Part shown: piece after piece, positions 23,318 through 32,387 of the stretch
Position numbering within the stretch: the first letter of the stretch is position 1
Layout: each line of letters opens with the position of its first letter
Notes under the pieces: generated by a model
Databases searched by the model: none
Seen by the model: only the letters and a program-made list of their open reading frames with translations
Told to the model about the DNA's origin: nothing
Program-made: the position numbers and the translations under genes
Assembly (NCBI GenBank): GCA_937873135.1
Contig: CALMVQ010000087.1
Span: 1-33,265 of the forward strand
Length of the DNA: 33,265 nt
Source of the DNA: an uncultured Scytonema sp.
GTDB taxonomy: Bacteria; Cyanobacteriota; Cyanobacteriia; Cyanobacteriales; Nostocaceae
Direction of reading: 5' to 3'

Positions 23318-23887
23318 ATGGTAAAAGCATCTTTAAAAACACAGACGCTGGAAGAGTTTCTCAAACTACCTGAAACTAAACCAGCTGGCGAGTACATTAA
23401 CGGTCAAATAATTCAAAAACCTATGCCGCAAGGAAAACATAGCAGATTACAAGGTAAGCTAGTCGTCGCGATTAATGAAGTCGTCGAAGCTAAGAAAATT
23501 GCCGTTGCTTTTCCAGAATTGCGGTGTACCTTTGGCGGACGTTCCATCGTGCCAGATGTCGCAGTTTTTGCTTGGGACAGAATACCTATTGATGAGAATG
23601 GTGATATTGCTAATGTATTCAAGGCGGCTCCCGATTGGACAATTGAGATTTTTTCGACCGAACAAAGCCAAACTAAAGTCACTGGAAATATCATACATTG
23701 TCTGAATCATGGTAGCCTCTTAGGTTGGTTGCTCGATCCAGAGGAACGGTCAGTATTGGTTTACCCACCTGGAAAGCAGCCAGAACTGTTGCAGGAAGAG
23801 GCAGATGTGCTACCCGTTCCAGATAAGGTGCAATTGCAGTTAACCGTGGGGGATTTGTTTGGTTGGTTGCGGGTGGGCGGTACGTAA
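23318..23887 (+). CDS. Uma2-family endonuclease-like protein, tandem copy 2
   Basis: 189 residues, same layout as copy 1: LKTQTLEEFLKLPETKPAGE, YINGQIIQKPMPQGKHSR, SIVPDVAVFAWDRIPIDENG, APDWTIEIFSTEQSQTKVTG, LLGWLLDPEERSVLVYPPG and LTVGDLFGWLRVGG. The central region (FGGRSIVPDVAVF to NVFKAAPDWTIE) is unchanged from copy 1, while the part around residues 50-65 (VVAINEVVEAKKIAVAF against VTAINAVVKSQRIAFAF) has diverged. The duplication includes ~50 bp of leader with the HIP1 octamer. The MITE lies between the two copies. Confidence 0.85.
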   Translation: MVKASLKTQTLEEFLKLPETKPAGEYINGQIIQKPMPQGKHSRLQGKLVVAINEVVEAKKIAVAFPELRCTFGGRSIVPDVAVFAWDRIPIDENGDIANVFKAAPDWTIEIFSTEQSQTKVTGNIIHCLNHGSLLGWLLDPEERSVLVYPPGKQPELLQEEADVLPVPDKVQLQLTVGDLFGWLRVGGT

Positions 23888-23892
23888 AATTT

Positions 23893-24114
23893 TTATCCAG
23901 CAAGAAGGTAAAACTTTACAGGACTTAAGCAAAAATTGCCACTTGACTTTTGAGCGATTTCATGTGATGTAATTAACGCTGCACTGGCGGCAGGAACTTC
24001 AATTGAGGCAATATTTTCCGATATCTGTGCTTGTTCTAGTGTACTCGGCTGCCAAGAAGCATCTGATTTGACACTATTACCACCGAGAGTCATGTCTGAT
24101 GTACTTTTTGCCAC
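23893..24114 (-). CDS. Small hypothetical protein, 73 residues
   Basis: GTG at 24114 is preceded by a good ribosome site (AGGAAAG, 5-7 bases away) and opens a frame of 73 residues: AKSTSDMTLGGNSVKSDASW, then QPSTLEQAQISENIASIEVP, AASAALITSHEIAQKSSGNF, and a less convincing tail CLSPVKFYLLAG. The first 60 residues have soluble, protein-like composition. No domain recognised. The tail may be read-through after loss of the original stop. Confidence 0.4.
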   Translation of the reverse strand: MAKSTSDMTLGGNSVKSDASWQPSTLEQAQISENIASIEVPAASAALITSHEIAQKSSGNFCLSPVKFYLLAG

Positions 24115-24329
24115 ATGCTTTCCTACGATGAACAGAAATATTTTTCTTTGATACTGATAATTTCTTATTCCTGTATTTTGTTTTCGGGAACACAACGCTG
24201 TATTTCTACGGTCTAGCACTTGTTGGTACCATAAGAAAACCGTAATTATACGTTAAAATTATTGCATAATTTGTGTTAAACGGCTCATCAAGCTATGCCA
24301 GTTGACGTTATTATCTACACTCACTTACT

Positions 24330-25884
24330 ATGGCTCAGTCTTATTCTGGTCAAGACTTGGAAAATCAATATTTTGCAGGACAGGATTTAAGAGGAAGTGA
24401 CTTTAGCGATGCAAACCTCCAAAAAGCAAATTTTACTGAGGCAACGCTTTATGGGGCAAATTTTAGTGGTGCAAATGTTCGAGGAGCAAACTTCACCAAA
24501 GCAAAGCTTAATAAGGCAGATTTTAGCAATGCAAAGATAGAAGGGGCGAACTTTCATCAAGCAAAGCTTCAATGTACTAAATTTCCTAAATCCTCAGTTT
24601 AATTGGCTTTGGAAGCTTTACGTTCAACTTGTTTCTACTTTAGGCACTACCTTTTATCACGCTGATTTAACTAACGTTTTTTTCACCTCCGCAAATCTTA
24701 AAGGTGCAAATTTCAAAGGTGCAATAATTACAGGTGTTCTCTGGTATCGAGTAAAGTCTTTAGAACGTGCTCATGTTGGAAAGAATTATCTCAAGTATCA
24801 TCAAGTTAGAGAATTGGTTGTAAGACTAGATGGAAAAGGTCAAAACTTTAATAATCTAAATCTTGAAGGCATTAATTTGGAGCAACCAAATTTATCAGAG
24901 GCATCAAATTCATTAGAGCGAACAAATCTATCATCTGTAAGCTTTGTTGGAACAATTCTCAATAAAGCTAACTTGCAAGGCGTGAATCTGGAGAAAGCAA
25001 ACCTAAAGCAAGCCAAGCTAAACGGCACAAACTTAACGAAAGCTTGTTTAACCGGAGCTATTATAGAGGATTGGAATATTGATAAAACAACAATCCTCAG
25101 CAATGTAAAATGCGAATTTATATTTTTGAAAGAGCATCCTGACCCTAATAGTGGTATACAAAAGCGTTTGCCCCACCCTCCAAACATTTTCAAATCTGGA
25201 GATTTCGAGAAAATTTTTATTGGGGAACGTAATATCGTTCAATTGCTTATCCGTCATGAGCAGAATAGACAAGCTTTGACTGCTGCGTTTGAGCATCTGA
25301 TAAGAAATAATCCAGATATCACACCTGATGATTTTCGAGAGTTCAGGAGAATAGACGATAATGTTTTAGTTACAATCAGAGTTCCCCAGTCTACCTTTGA
25401 AGGTGTTGTAGAACAGGAGTTTGAACAAGTATATCAACAAGTTAAGCAAGAGAGTCCGCCAAATTCTCGGTTAGGAGAATTTGATAATCAACCTTTGTTT
25501 GAATTTATCATTAAATTAATTAACACAATTGGAGAAAATATGATGAGCGAGAAACGCGAAATTAATTTTCATGGTAACGACAGCAAGTACATTGAAAATA
25601 ATGGGACTTATGTAGAACGAGATTACATCAATATGAGTCAGGACTTGACTAAAGCAGCATCTCAGATTCAAGACCTGATTGAACAGTTGCAAAAGCGTGG
25701 TAAAATGGTTGATGTTGCTCAAACGCAAGTGGCTGAAAACATAGCTACTCAGGCTAAGAATGATTCAACAATGAAAGAAAAATTAACGAAGTGGGGACAA
25801 TCGTTAGGAGACGCAACAGTAAGTGATGTAGTGAAAGGTGTTGTTAAACTTGCAATTCGTTCAGCAGGAATTCCATTGCCTTAA
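24330..25884 (+). pseudogene. Pentapeptide-repeat protein split by one frameshift
   Basis: ATG at 24330 opens a run of A(N/D)F/L-type pentapeptides (ANLQKANFTEATLYGANFSG) that ends in a stop at 24600. The next frame, open from before the stop, carries on in the same style: WLWKLYVQLVSTLGTTFYHA, DLTNVFFTSANLKGANFKGA, then SLERAHVGKNYLKYHQVREL, more pentapeptides (NLEGINLEQPNLSEA, ANLQGVNLEKANLKQAKLNG), a soluble domain (HEQNRQALTAAFEHLIRNNP), and a helical C-terminal region (DLTKAASQIQDLIEQLQKRG) to 25884. One indel near 24570-24600 would give a single protein of ~518 residues. It may be a real mutation or a sequence error. The C-terminal part resembles regions in cyanobacterial NTPase/pentapeptide proteins; role unknown. 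Confidence 0.75.
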
Positions 25885-25893
25885 GGGACTGAG

Positions 25894-26118
25894 ATGGTCA
25901 AGGCTAAAGTCACCTCGGTCGAATATGCTACGGAAAGCGAAGTTATGCGGGATGGGCTTCGTACTCTCCAAGCGCGGGATGCTGCTCTTGAGAAATGGCT
26001 GCACGAGAAAGTTATACCTTGCGCGGGCACAACTTGAGGCCGAGATTTCGTATGGGATTGACGCAGTCGTCTCAGGTGGGTACGCCGATGTCATCTCAAA
26101 TACCGGCAGAAATAGTTC
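25894..26118 (+). pseudogene. ParD-like antitoxin relic
   Basis: The frame from 25894 reads VKAKVTSVEYATESEVMRDG LRTLQARDAALEKWLHEKV, the helix-helix part of ParD/CC2985-type antitoxins (usual pattern VxSGxYxSxSEVVRDALR). The N-terminal strand (MNVSLTPEL-like) is missing and a frameshift follows; in another frame ARAQLEAEISYGIDAVVSGG, typical of the C-terminal part of these proteins, goes on to about 26118. No ParE toxin is present. Base composition is more GC-rich than its surroundings, suggesting transfer from outside. Confidence 0.65.
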
Positions 26119-26335
26119 TTGCACTGCCCACCCAACCCCTTATTTTTTTTTATTTTTAATTTTTCAATAGCTCTCATAATCTTGCAAGTCATATCAATAA
26201 GCAATTAGACTTAATCTTAACTGGCAGTGTTCAATCGCAATCTACCATAAAAATATGGTTTGCCTTCGCAGTGGATCGCCAACGATGTCGATTCAATGTG
26301 TGTCACCAATTATTTAGATTCAGGAATATTCAGAT

Positions 26336-28255
26336 ATGACTGCTACGACAACTAAAGCTACCTTTCCAATCGATCTTAGTGCCTACAAGAAATTGGCACT
26401 AGATCCAGCCAATCCTACTCTCACATCGGAACAGCGGGAGACACTGAAAGCCAACATTCAGCTTTGCCGGGATGCGATTGTTTTCTTCACCGCTACGGGA
26501 GCGGCTAGAGGTGTAGGCGGACACACTGGAGGTCCCTACGATACGGTACCAGAGGTTGTCATCCTCGATGCTTTGTTCCGAGGGGCACCAGATAAATTCG
26601 TGCCAATCTTCTTTGATGAAGCGGGACACCGGGTTGCGACACAATACCTGATGGCGGCGCTACATGGTGAATTGCCTGTTGAGCGTCTTGCTCACTACCG
26701 TGAAGGTCATGCAGAACTACCCGGACACCCCGAACTTGGACTAACACCTGGTGTGAAGTTCAGTTCTGGACGACTTGGGCATATGTGGCCTTATGTCAAT
26801 GGCGTGGCAATGGCAAATCCCAACAAGGTGGTTTTCTGCCTTGGTTCTGATGGTTCGCAGCAAGAAGGGAACGATGCGGAAGCAGCACGTTTAGCAGTTG
26901 CTAAGAAACTAAACGTGAAAATCCTCGTCGATGACAACGATGTGACCATTGCCGGACATCCTTCAAAATATCTGCCTGGTTTCAGTGTTGGCAAGACACT
27001 AAGTGGTCAAGGGTTGAACGTTAATGACGGAAACCCAGAAGACATTGATGATTTGTATCGTCGGATCTGTGAGGCAATCACCACTGATGGACCGGTCGCT
27101 TTGATCAACAAGCGGAAGATGGCTGTAGGGATTGAAGGGGTAGAGGGTTCCATTCACGGTCATGATGTTATCCCACTGGATAAGGCGATCGCCTACCTCG
27201 AAAAGCGCGGAAAAACCGAAGCCGTCAATTACCTCAAAAACATCGAAAAGCCCAAGCAACCATACAAATTCATTGGTTCCGGCGACAAGTCTGGTTCTAA
27301 CCGAGGCGTGTTTGGCGAAGCAGTGGTATCCGTCCTCAGCCGCATGAGTGAAGCCGAACGCAAAGAAAAGGTCATGTGTATCGATAGTGACCTTGAAGGC
27401 TCCTGCGGACTGAAAATAATTCACGATACTTACCCAGAAATCTTTATCAGTTCCGGTATTATGGAGCGGGGGAACTTCTCTGCTGCAGCTGGTTTTGGAA
27501 TGGAGAAAGGCAAGCAGGGCATCTTTGGTACGTTCGCTGCTTTTTTGGAGATGTGCATATCGGAAATTACGATGGCACGACTAAATTACTCCAATGTCCT
27601 CTGTCACTTCTCCCACACTGGTGTGGACGATATGGCTGATAACACTTGTCACTTCGGCATCAACAATATGTTTGCCGACAATGGACTGGATGACGGCTAC
27701 GAAACACAGCTTTATTTCCCTGCAGATGCAGCCCAGATGACTGCCTGTGTTGAAGCAATCTTCCACAATCCAGGACTACGATTTGTCTTCTCTACCCGTT
27801 CTAAAACCCCGAACATTCTTGATACCAATGGCAAAGACTTCTATGGCGAAGGCTACACCTTTGTTCCTGGTAAAGATGAAGTCGTGCGCGAAGGAACTGC
27901 GGGTTATATCATCAGTTTTGGCGAAACATTGTACCGTGCCGTTGATGCTGTAGAACGCCTCAAACAGTCAGGAATCGATGTTGGTTTGATTAATAAACCG
28001 ACATTGAACACGATTGATGAAGAAGTGCTGGCAAAAGTCGGTGCTTCTCCCTTTGTCTTGGTTGTTGAATCGTTTAACCGTCGTACAGGATTGGGTAGCC
28101 GCTTTGGTTCTTGGCTGCTCGAGCGCGGATTGACACCGAAGTACGCCCACCTTGGTACTCACAAAGAAGGCTGCGGCGGTTTGTGGGAACAGTTCCCCCA
28201 TCAAGGAATCGATCCTGAAGGCATCATGAAAAAAGTGAGAGAGTTAATTGCGTAA
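26336..28255 (+). CDS. Transketolase-like thiamin diphosphate enzyme
   Basis: 639 residues. Domain 1: VGGHTGGPYDTVPEVVILDA and the ThDP-binding motif GSDGSQQEGNDAEAARLAVA with LVDDNDVTIAG. Domain 2: IGSGDKSGSNRGVFGEAVVS, catalytic-type SSGIMERGNFSAAAGFGME and the conserved HFSHTGVDDMADNTCHFG loop. Domain 3: GTAGYIISFGETLYRAVDAV and VESFNRRTGLGSRFGSWLLE. It transfers or cleaves two-carbon units using ThDP and Mg2+. It differs from the normal Calvin-cycle transketolase in its loops (for instance HTGVDDMADNT where THDSIGLGEDG is usual), so it is a separate subfamily whose substrate is unknown. GC content is higher than in the flanks. It stands alone, closed by a strong hairpin. Confidence 0.85.
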   Translation: MTATTTKATFPIDLSAYKKLALDPANPTLTSEQRETLKANIQLCRDAIVFFTATGAARGVGGHTGGPYDTVPEVVILDALFRGAPDKFVPIFFDEAGHRVATQYLMAALHGELPVERLAHYREGHAELPGHPELGLTPGVKFSSGRLGHMWPYVNGVAMANPNKVVFCLGSDGSQQEGNDAEAARLAVAKKLNVKILVDDNDVTIAGHPSKYLPGFSVGKTLSGQGLNVNDGNPEDIDDLYRRICEAITTDGPVALINKRKMAVGIEGVEGSIHGHDVIPLDKAIAYLEKRGKTEAVNYLKNIEKPKQPYKFIGSGDKSGSNRGVFGEAVVSVLSRMSEAERKEKVMCIDSDLEGSCGLKIIHDTYPEIFISSGIMERGNFSAAAGFGMEKGKQGIFGTFAAFLEMCISEITMARLNYSNVLCHFSHTGVDDMADNTCHFGINNMFADNGLDDGYETQLYFPADAAQMTACVEAIFHNPGLRFVFSTRSKTPNILDTNGKDFYGEGYTFVPGKDEVVREGTAGYIISFGETLYRAVDAVERLKQSGIDVGLINKPTLNTIDEEVLAKVGASPFVLVVESFNRRTGLGSRFGSWLLERGLTPKYAHLGTHKEGCGGLWEQFPHQGIDPEGIMKKVRELIA

Positions 28256-28312
28256 CATAGCACTCCTACCGGATTTGTAAAAAACTAGTCTTGGCTGTTG
28301 ACAGTTAAAACA

Positions 28313-28346
28313 AGATCCCCGACTTCGTAAAAGTTGTCGGGGATCT
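28313..28346 (+). terminator. Hairpin after the transketolase-like gene
   Basis: AGATCCCCGACTT, short loop, AAGTTGTCGGGGATCT. Strong stem with no T-run; this GGGGATC-type hairpin is common between cyanobacterial genes and may be a dispersed repeat used as terminator. Confidence 0.6.
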
Positions 28347-28402
28347 ATGTCTTCATTTTCAAAAATCAATTAGGATTGCTATAGATCTGAGTGTTTCATT
28401 AA

Positions 28403-29248
28403 ATGTCTGGCTCAAAGGTTTATTTTAATCAAATGACTCTTGACAAATACAAGCAGCAGCTTCTTGCTGACTTCAACTCGAGAACTAACTATGATCAAAG
28501 CAATTTTAAGATTCCTGTCGCAAATCGGTTAATCTCCCTTGCACAACTGAGCATAGGACAGAAAGTCTTGGATATTGCAACTGGCACTGGTTTGGTTGCG
28601 CTTGAGGCAGCAAAAATTGTGGCTCCTGAAGGTGAAGTTATTGGTGTAGACATGTCCACAGGAATGCTACATCAAGCAAAACAAAAGATGTTGGTAGAAG
28701 GTTTAAAGAATATCGAATTTATAGAAGCAGATGTAGAGTATCTAAATTTTAGCGATCGCAGTTTTGAGAGAATTTTATGTTCTTTGGCAATCTCTTATTT
28801 AACAAATATTCCTTCCGCTTTACAACGGTGGTATCGCTTCCTCAAACCAGACGGAATTATAGTATTTAATTGTTTGGCTGAAACTGCTTTTCCACCGTCT
28901 GTTTTGTTTAGAGAAGTTGCCAGAAGATATAATGTAAAAGTACCCAATCCCAATGAACCGTTAGGTACTTATAACAGATGTAAAAATCTGCTACAGGAAT
29001 GTGGATTTAAAGATATTGAGGTTAGCTCCGAGCAGTTTGGTTGGTACTACACTCCAGATTCGAGCAGTGCAGAAGATTTTTGGAGAATAAACTCCAAGAA
29101 TGTTTTCGGATATCAAGTCTTCCAGCTTTCTCCAGAGAAATTACGACAATGCAAGGCAGAATATATAGCAGAAATCCAGGCGTTACCTACGACAGAGCAA
29201 GGAGTTTGGTGTGATGCTTCAATCTTTTTTGTAGTAGCTGGTAAATAA
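28403..29248 (+). CDS. Class I SAM-dependent methyltransferase (UbiE/COQ5-like)
   Basis: 281 residues from ATG at 28403; an ATG at 28433 (MTLDKYKQQLL) gives 271 and is about as likely. SAM-binding motif I is QKVLDIATGTGLVALEAAKI, followed by EVIGVDMSTGMLHQAKQKM, then IEFIEADVEYL and a post-motif region ILCSLAISYLTNIPSAL; RFLKPDGIIVFN is the usual strand before the C-terminal half. Methyltransf_11/UbiE-type. Substrate not indicated; the gene stands alone between two unrelated genes. Confidence 0.85.
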   Translation: MSGSKVYFNQMTLDKYKQQLLADFNSRTNYDQSNFKIPVANRLISLAQLSIGQKVLDIATGTGLVALEAAKIVAPEGEVIGVDMSTGMLHQAKQKMLVEGLKNIEFIEADVEYLNFSDRSFERILCSLAISYLTNIPSALQRWYRFLKPDGIIVFNCLAETAFPPSVLFREVARRYNVKVPNPNEPLGTYNRCKNLLQECGFKDIEVSSEQFGWYYTPDSSSAEDFWRINSKNVFGYQVFQLSPEKLRQCKAEYIAEIQALPTTEQGVWCDASIFFVVAGK

Positions 29249-29523
29249 ACTACCAATAAGCATTCAGCAACAGAGCATTGATCCACTCACGCGCCTTCAT
29301 TCTCTGCCGTGCAACTACCAAGAGCATACCGGACAAACCTCAAAACCAACAATAATAGAAAAAACTCAAGAGTTCAATGCTCATAAGTAATTATTCTGAG
29401 GCTCATATAGAAATTCAACAAACTTTCATTCTTCCGATTTCCGCATTTTTTCTAATCTCACTCTTTAGAGGAGATTCCTAAGATAAGACTTGTCAACTCA
29501 ATGATTCAAGGTGTGGCAAGGAT

Positions 29524-30168
29524 ATGAAAATTCAAAAAAATTTGGCTCTTTTATTAGTCAGCACGAGTGCGATCGCAACAAATAGTGTTCCTGCCAAGGC
29601 GATTCAATATAAAGGAGCCTCTGTATACAAAGCAACAGAGAATGGTATCACTACTGTTTACTTTGATGGCACTGCTGGCAACCATATAGCAGTAGACTTG
29701 GGAAATGTTACTAAAACTCTATCAAAGGTTGCTGGCGCTTGTGGTGAGGTGAAAATCTCTGTCCCTAAAGGAAATTCAAGTTTTACAGGATTAAAAGTAA
29801 ATGGGACAGCAATTGACTATTCTGCCCTTCCTGTTAACACACTACCAACTTGCAAGAATGGTGCCTTGTCACAAGCACGAACAGCAAATTTTAAAACTGC
29901 AAAGGGACAAGTTATCATCGTCGGCAAAACTCCCAATGCGTCGGTTTCAGTTATACTTCCAAGTGACCAGAAGAAAAACATTACGATCAATTCATGTGGT
30001 ATCGGTGTACTTCGTGGCATTAAAGGAAATACTCTGCCTGCAGCTTTTAGTGCAAATGGTACAAACTATACATTAGCTTCATTACCAGATGCCGGACATG
30101 GACCAGTTTGCAAGAAAGCGACTGATGGAACGTATTCAGCTTATACTCCCTCTGGATGGCCAAAATAG
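29524..30168 (+). CDS. Small exported protein of unknown function
   Basis: 214 residues with a clear signal peptide (MKIQKNLALLLVSTSAIATN, cleavage near VPAKA-IQ). The mature part is beta-rich with four cysteines in conserved-looking settings (KVAGACGEVK, LPTCKNGAL, INSCGIGVLR, GPVCKKATDG), suggesting disulfides in the periplasm or outside the cell. A polybasic or membrane C-terminal anchor is absent. I do not recognise the family. The upstream 275 bp contains AGAGGAG at 29466-29472, too far from the start to be its ribosome site. Confidence 0.75.
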   Translation: MKIQKNLALLLVSTSAIATNSVPAKAIQYKGASVYKATENGITTVYFDGTAGNHIAVDLGNVTKTLSKVAGACGEVKISVPKGNSSFTGLKVNGTAIDYSALPVNTLPTCKNGALSQARTANFKTAKGQVIIVGKTPNASVSVILPSDQKKNITINSCGIGVLRGIKGNTLPAAFSANGTNYTLASLPDAGHGPVCKKATDGTYSAYTPSGWPK

Positions 30169-30278
30169 TTAAAAATGTAAAATTAAAAAATTTGAATTTT
30201 CCGGCGATTATCCGGACTTAATCGCTAACTTTTTTCACATTCATGGCTTGGGGATTCTGAGCCGTAATTGTCGTCAAC

Positions 30279-30375
30279 TTACAGCAATTTTCACCTAAAT
30301 GAACCACACTATTGGTAAGGGCGAACGGCCGAGAGCCCCTACGACTGTGGTCTAATTAGCTGAAAATTGCTGTAA
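30279..30375. mobile_element. 97-bp MITE with terminal inverted repeats
   Basis: Left arm TTACAGCAATTTTCACCTAA and inverted right arm TTACAGCAATTTTCAGCTAA continue through ACCACA on both sides. The core is a copy of the GTAAGGGCGAACGG palindrome. No coding capacity. It looks like a non-autonomous, foldback-type element. Confidence 0.75.
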
Positions 30376-30876
30376 TATGTGGTTGGATTAAGGCGGTATG
30401 GCTCGTTTTTTACGTCGGCTGCCTCCCAACTGCGCCGCCTATATATTTACGTATTTTTACTTATTTTTAAGCAATTTTTCAGACATTAAATTTCATTGTG
30501 GTGGCGGTGATTGTGGTGGTTGTGGTGGTTGTGGTGGATAGCCGTATAACGAGCGTACTTTCACTCTTATTGAGGTGAATGAACAGTGAGACCGAATGTC
30601 CTGCATAGTGAGCAACCACGCCATCACAAATCCGTGTGTAGAGGAGGGGCAAGTAAGTCGTTCGCTTGTTTTTCAAACTCTAATGGAAAGATTGATTGGA
30701 TTTGCGCTTTACACTCCATTCTTAGCCAAGCTTCTAATATTAACGATTTTCTATTCTCGGCGGCAAAGGCTTTGATCGTAACCCCAAGATTAGATTAAAG
30801 TTAAAAAGTGTAAAGATCTCTCACTTTATAAAACGACTTGTCCGCTTTCACTTTTGTGATTTTCATAAAAACGTCC
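30376..30876. other. Intergenic stretch with a GTGGTT-type microsatellite
   Basis: No supported gene. It contains the short tandem repeat described at 30498-30537 and an AT-rich promoter-like region before the Psb32-like gene. Confidence 0.45.
30498..30537. repeat. Tandem GTGGTGGTT microsatellite
   Basis: Imperfect 9-bp units GTGGTGGTT/GTGGCGGTG repeated about four times. Probably slippage-prone and non-coding. Confidence 0.7.
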
Positions 30877-31686
30877 ATGCAGCATTGTTTTTGGCGACGA
30901 ATTCTGGCATTTATTGCGATATTTTTCTTGAGCGGCTCGATTTGGGTGATGCATTCTCCCAACGCTTATGCTTATGAAAATCCCGATTTACTACCCGACA
31001 CTCCAACCCCAGTTGTAGACTTAGCCAAATCTCTCACCGAGATTCAAGAACAGAAACTTGTTAAAGACTTAGATCAATTTGAAGCCGATACTGGTTGGAA
31101 ACTGAGGGTTTTAACCCAGTTCGACCGCACCCCAGGCAGAGCAGTGATCAATTTTTGGGGTTTGGACGACAAAAGTATTTTGCTTGTTGCTGATTCGCGC
31201 GGCGGTAACATTCTCAGTTTTAGTGTCGGTGACGCGGTTTACAATCTGCTCCCACGTACTTTTTGGATAGAATTGCAAACCCGTTTTGGCAATTTGTACT
31301 ACGTGCGAGAGGAGGGAGAAGATCAAGCCATCTTAACAGCCATCGAAACGGTTAAAAACTGTTTGAGTCAGGGCGGTTGTAATGTTGTTCCTGGACTTCC
31401 ACGAGAGCAGTGGATTCTCACTCTCATCAGTTCAGTTCTGGGTGGGGTGATTTGTGGATTTGCAGCTCAACCCCGTGACAAAGGACAAATAGTTGCTTGG
31501 CAATGGGCTTTAATTTTCTCTCCTTTGTGGGGAATCTTGTTCATTGCCTTTGGTATTGGACCGGTGGTATCAAGGACTCAAGAATGGTTACCTCTGGTTC
31601 GCAACATCATCGGTTTTCTCGTCGGTGCTTTGGTTGCTTATTTGTCACCTAATTTTAGTCGGTCTTCTCCCAGTGCAATGGATTAG
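30877..31686 (+). CDS. psb32: Psb32-like TPM-domain protein
   Basis: 269 residues from ATG at 30877; the frame is open further to 30838 through a TTG, but the signal peptide MQHCFWRRILAFIAIFFLSG supports the ATG. After cleavage near AYA-YENP, the TPM domain reads LLPDTPTPVVDLAKSLTEIQ, EQKLVKDLDQFEADTGWKLR and SILLVADSRGGNILSFSVGD. Two or three membrane segments follow (VLGGVICGFAAQ, IFSPLWGILFIAFGI, NIIGFLVGALVAYL). This is the layout of cyanobacterial Psb32, a thylakoid protein linked to photosystem II protection and repair. The cobH gene follows on the same strand. Confidence 0.85.
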   Translation: MQHCFWRRILAFIAIFFLSGSIWVMHSPNAYAYENPDLLPDTPTPVVDLAKSLTEIQEQKLVKDLDQFEADTGWKLRVLTQFDRTPGRAVINFWGLDDKSILLVADSRGGNILSFSVGDAVYNLLPRTFWIELQTRFGNLYYVREEGEDQAILTAIETVKNCLSQGGCNVVPGLPREQWILTLISSVLGGVICGFAAQPRDKGQIVAWQWALIFSPLWGILFIAFGIGPVVSRTQEWLPLVRNIIGFLVGALVAYLSPNFSRSSPSAMD

Positions 31687-31726
31687 CTGGTAAGCTGAAG
31701 GCTAATAGCATAAAGCGGGTGAATTG

Positions 31727-32341
31727 ATGGAATGGCATATAACTGATGCTCAAAGTTTGGCAATCATTGATCGCGAAGTAGGCGATCTTGGATTTTCACC
31801 CGCAGAGTATGAGATAGTCCGACGGGTGATTTACTTTACATGTGACTTTGAGTATAAATCTTTGATTCGTTTTTCCGAACGAGCCTTGCAAGCTGCTGCC
31901 GCAGCACTGGCGGCACGTACTACCATTGTGGTCGATGTCCCAATGGTACAGGTGGGTATCGCTGACAACATTCAAAACACTTTTGCAAATTCCCTGTATT
32001 GTAGCTTAGACACGCCTACTCGTCCTCAAAAAGACAAAACTCGTGTTGCGTGGGGAATTGAAACTCTAGCCAAACGTTATCCAGAAGCCATAATTGTCTT
32101 AGGTCAAGCACAAACGGCTCTCACTGCGATCGTTGATTTAATCGAGGCAGAAGAAATTAAACCTGCTTTAATCGTCGCTACGCCTCCAGGATTTGTGAAT
32201 GTAGATGCCGCGAAAGAACGGTTGCGTGACTCTTTAATCCCTAACATTACTATTGACAGTCCCAAAGGTAACGCTATCGTAGCAGCAGCCATTGTTGATG
32301 GGTTAGTAGACTTGGCTTGGCAAGCTTATGGAGAGAGATGA
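31727..32341 (+). CDS. cobH: Precorrin-8X methylmutase
   Basis: 204 residues from ATG at 31727 (the TTG three bases earlier is not needed). CobH/CbiC moves a methyl group from C-11 to C-12 of precorrin-8X, giving hydrogenobyrinate (or its cobalt form) on the way to cobalamin. Family motifs: VRRVIYFTCDFEYKSLIRFS, TTIVVDVPMVQVGI, VAWGIETLAKRYPEAIIVLG, the active-site segment LIVATPPGFVNVDAAKERL, and ITIDSPKGNAIVAAAIVDGL. The usual length is 205-210, so the protein is complete. Histidine in the first motif is Tyr-Phe-Thr here (RVIYFTCD where RMIHTTGD is common in other bacteria), a cyanobacterial-type variant. Confidence 0.9.
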   Translation: MEWHITDAQSLAIIDREVGDLGFSPAEYEIVRRVIYFTCDFEYKSLIRFSERALQAAAAALAARTTIVVDVPMVQVGIADNIQNTFANSLYCSLDTPTRPQKDKTRVAWGIETLAKRYPEAIIVLGQAQTALTAIVDLIEAEEIKPALIVATPPGFVNVDAAKERLRDSLIPNITIDSPKGNAIVAAAIVDGLVDLAWQAYGER

Positions 32342-32387
32342 GGTGGTATAGAGGCAAAGAAGGCGCGGAGTTTTGATTCTTCGCTCC

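Noticed and set aside
30479-30676. Threonine-rich minus-strand frame over the GTGGTT repeat
   Set aside because: The threonine run is only the translation of the microsatellite; the rest has no protein-like pattern.
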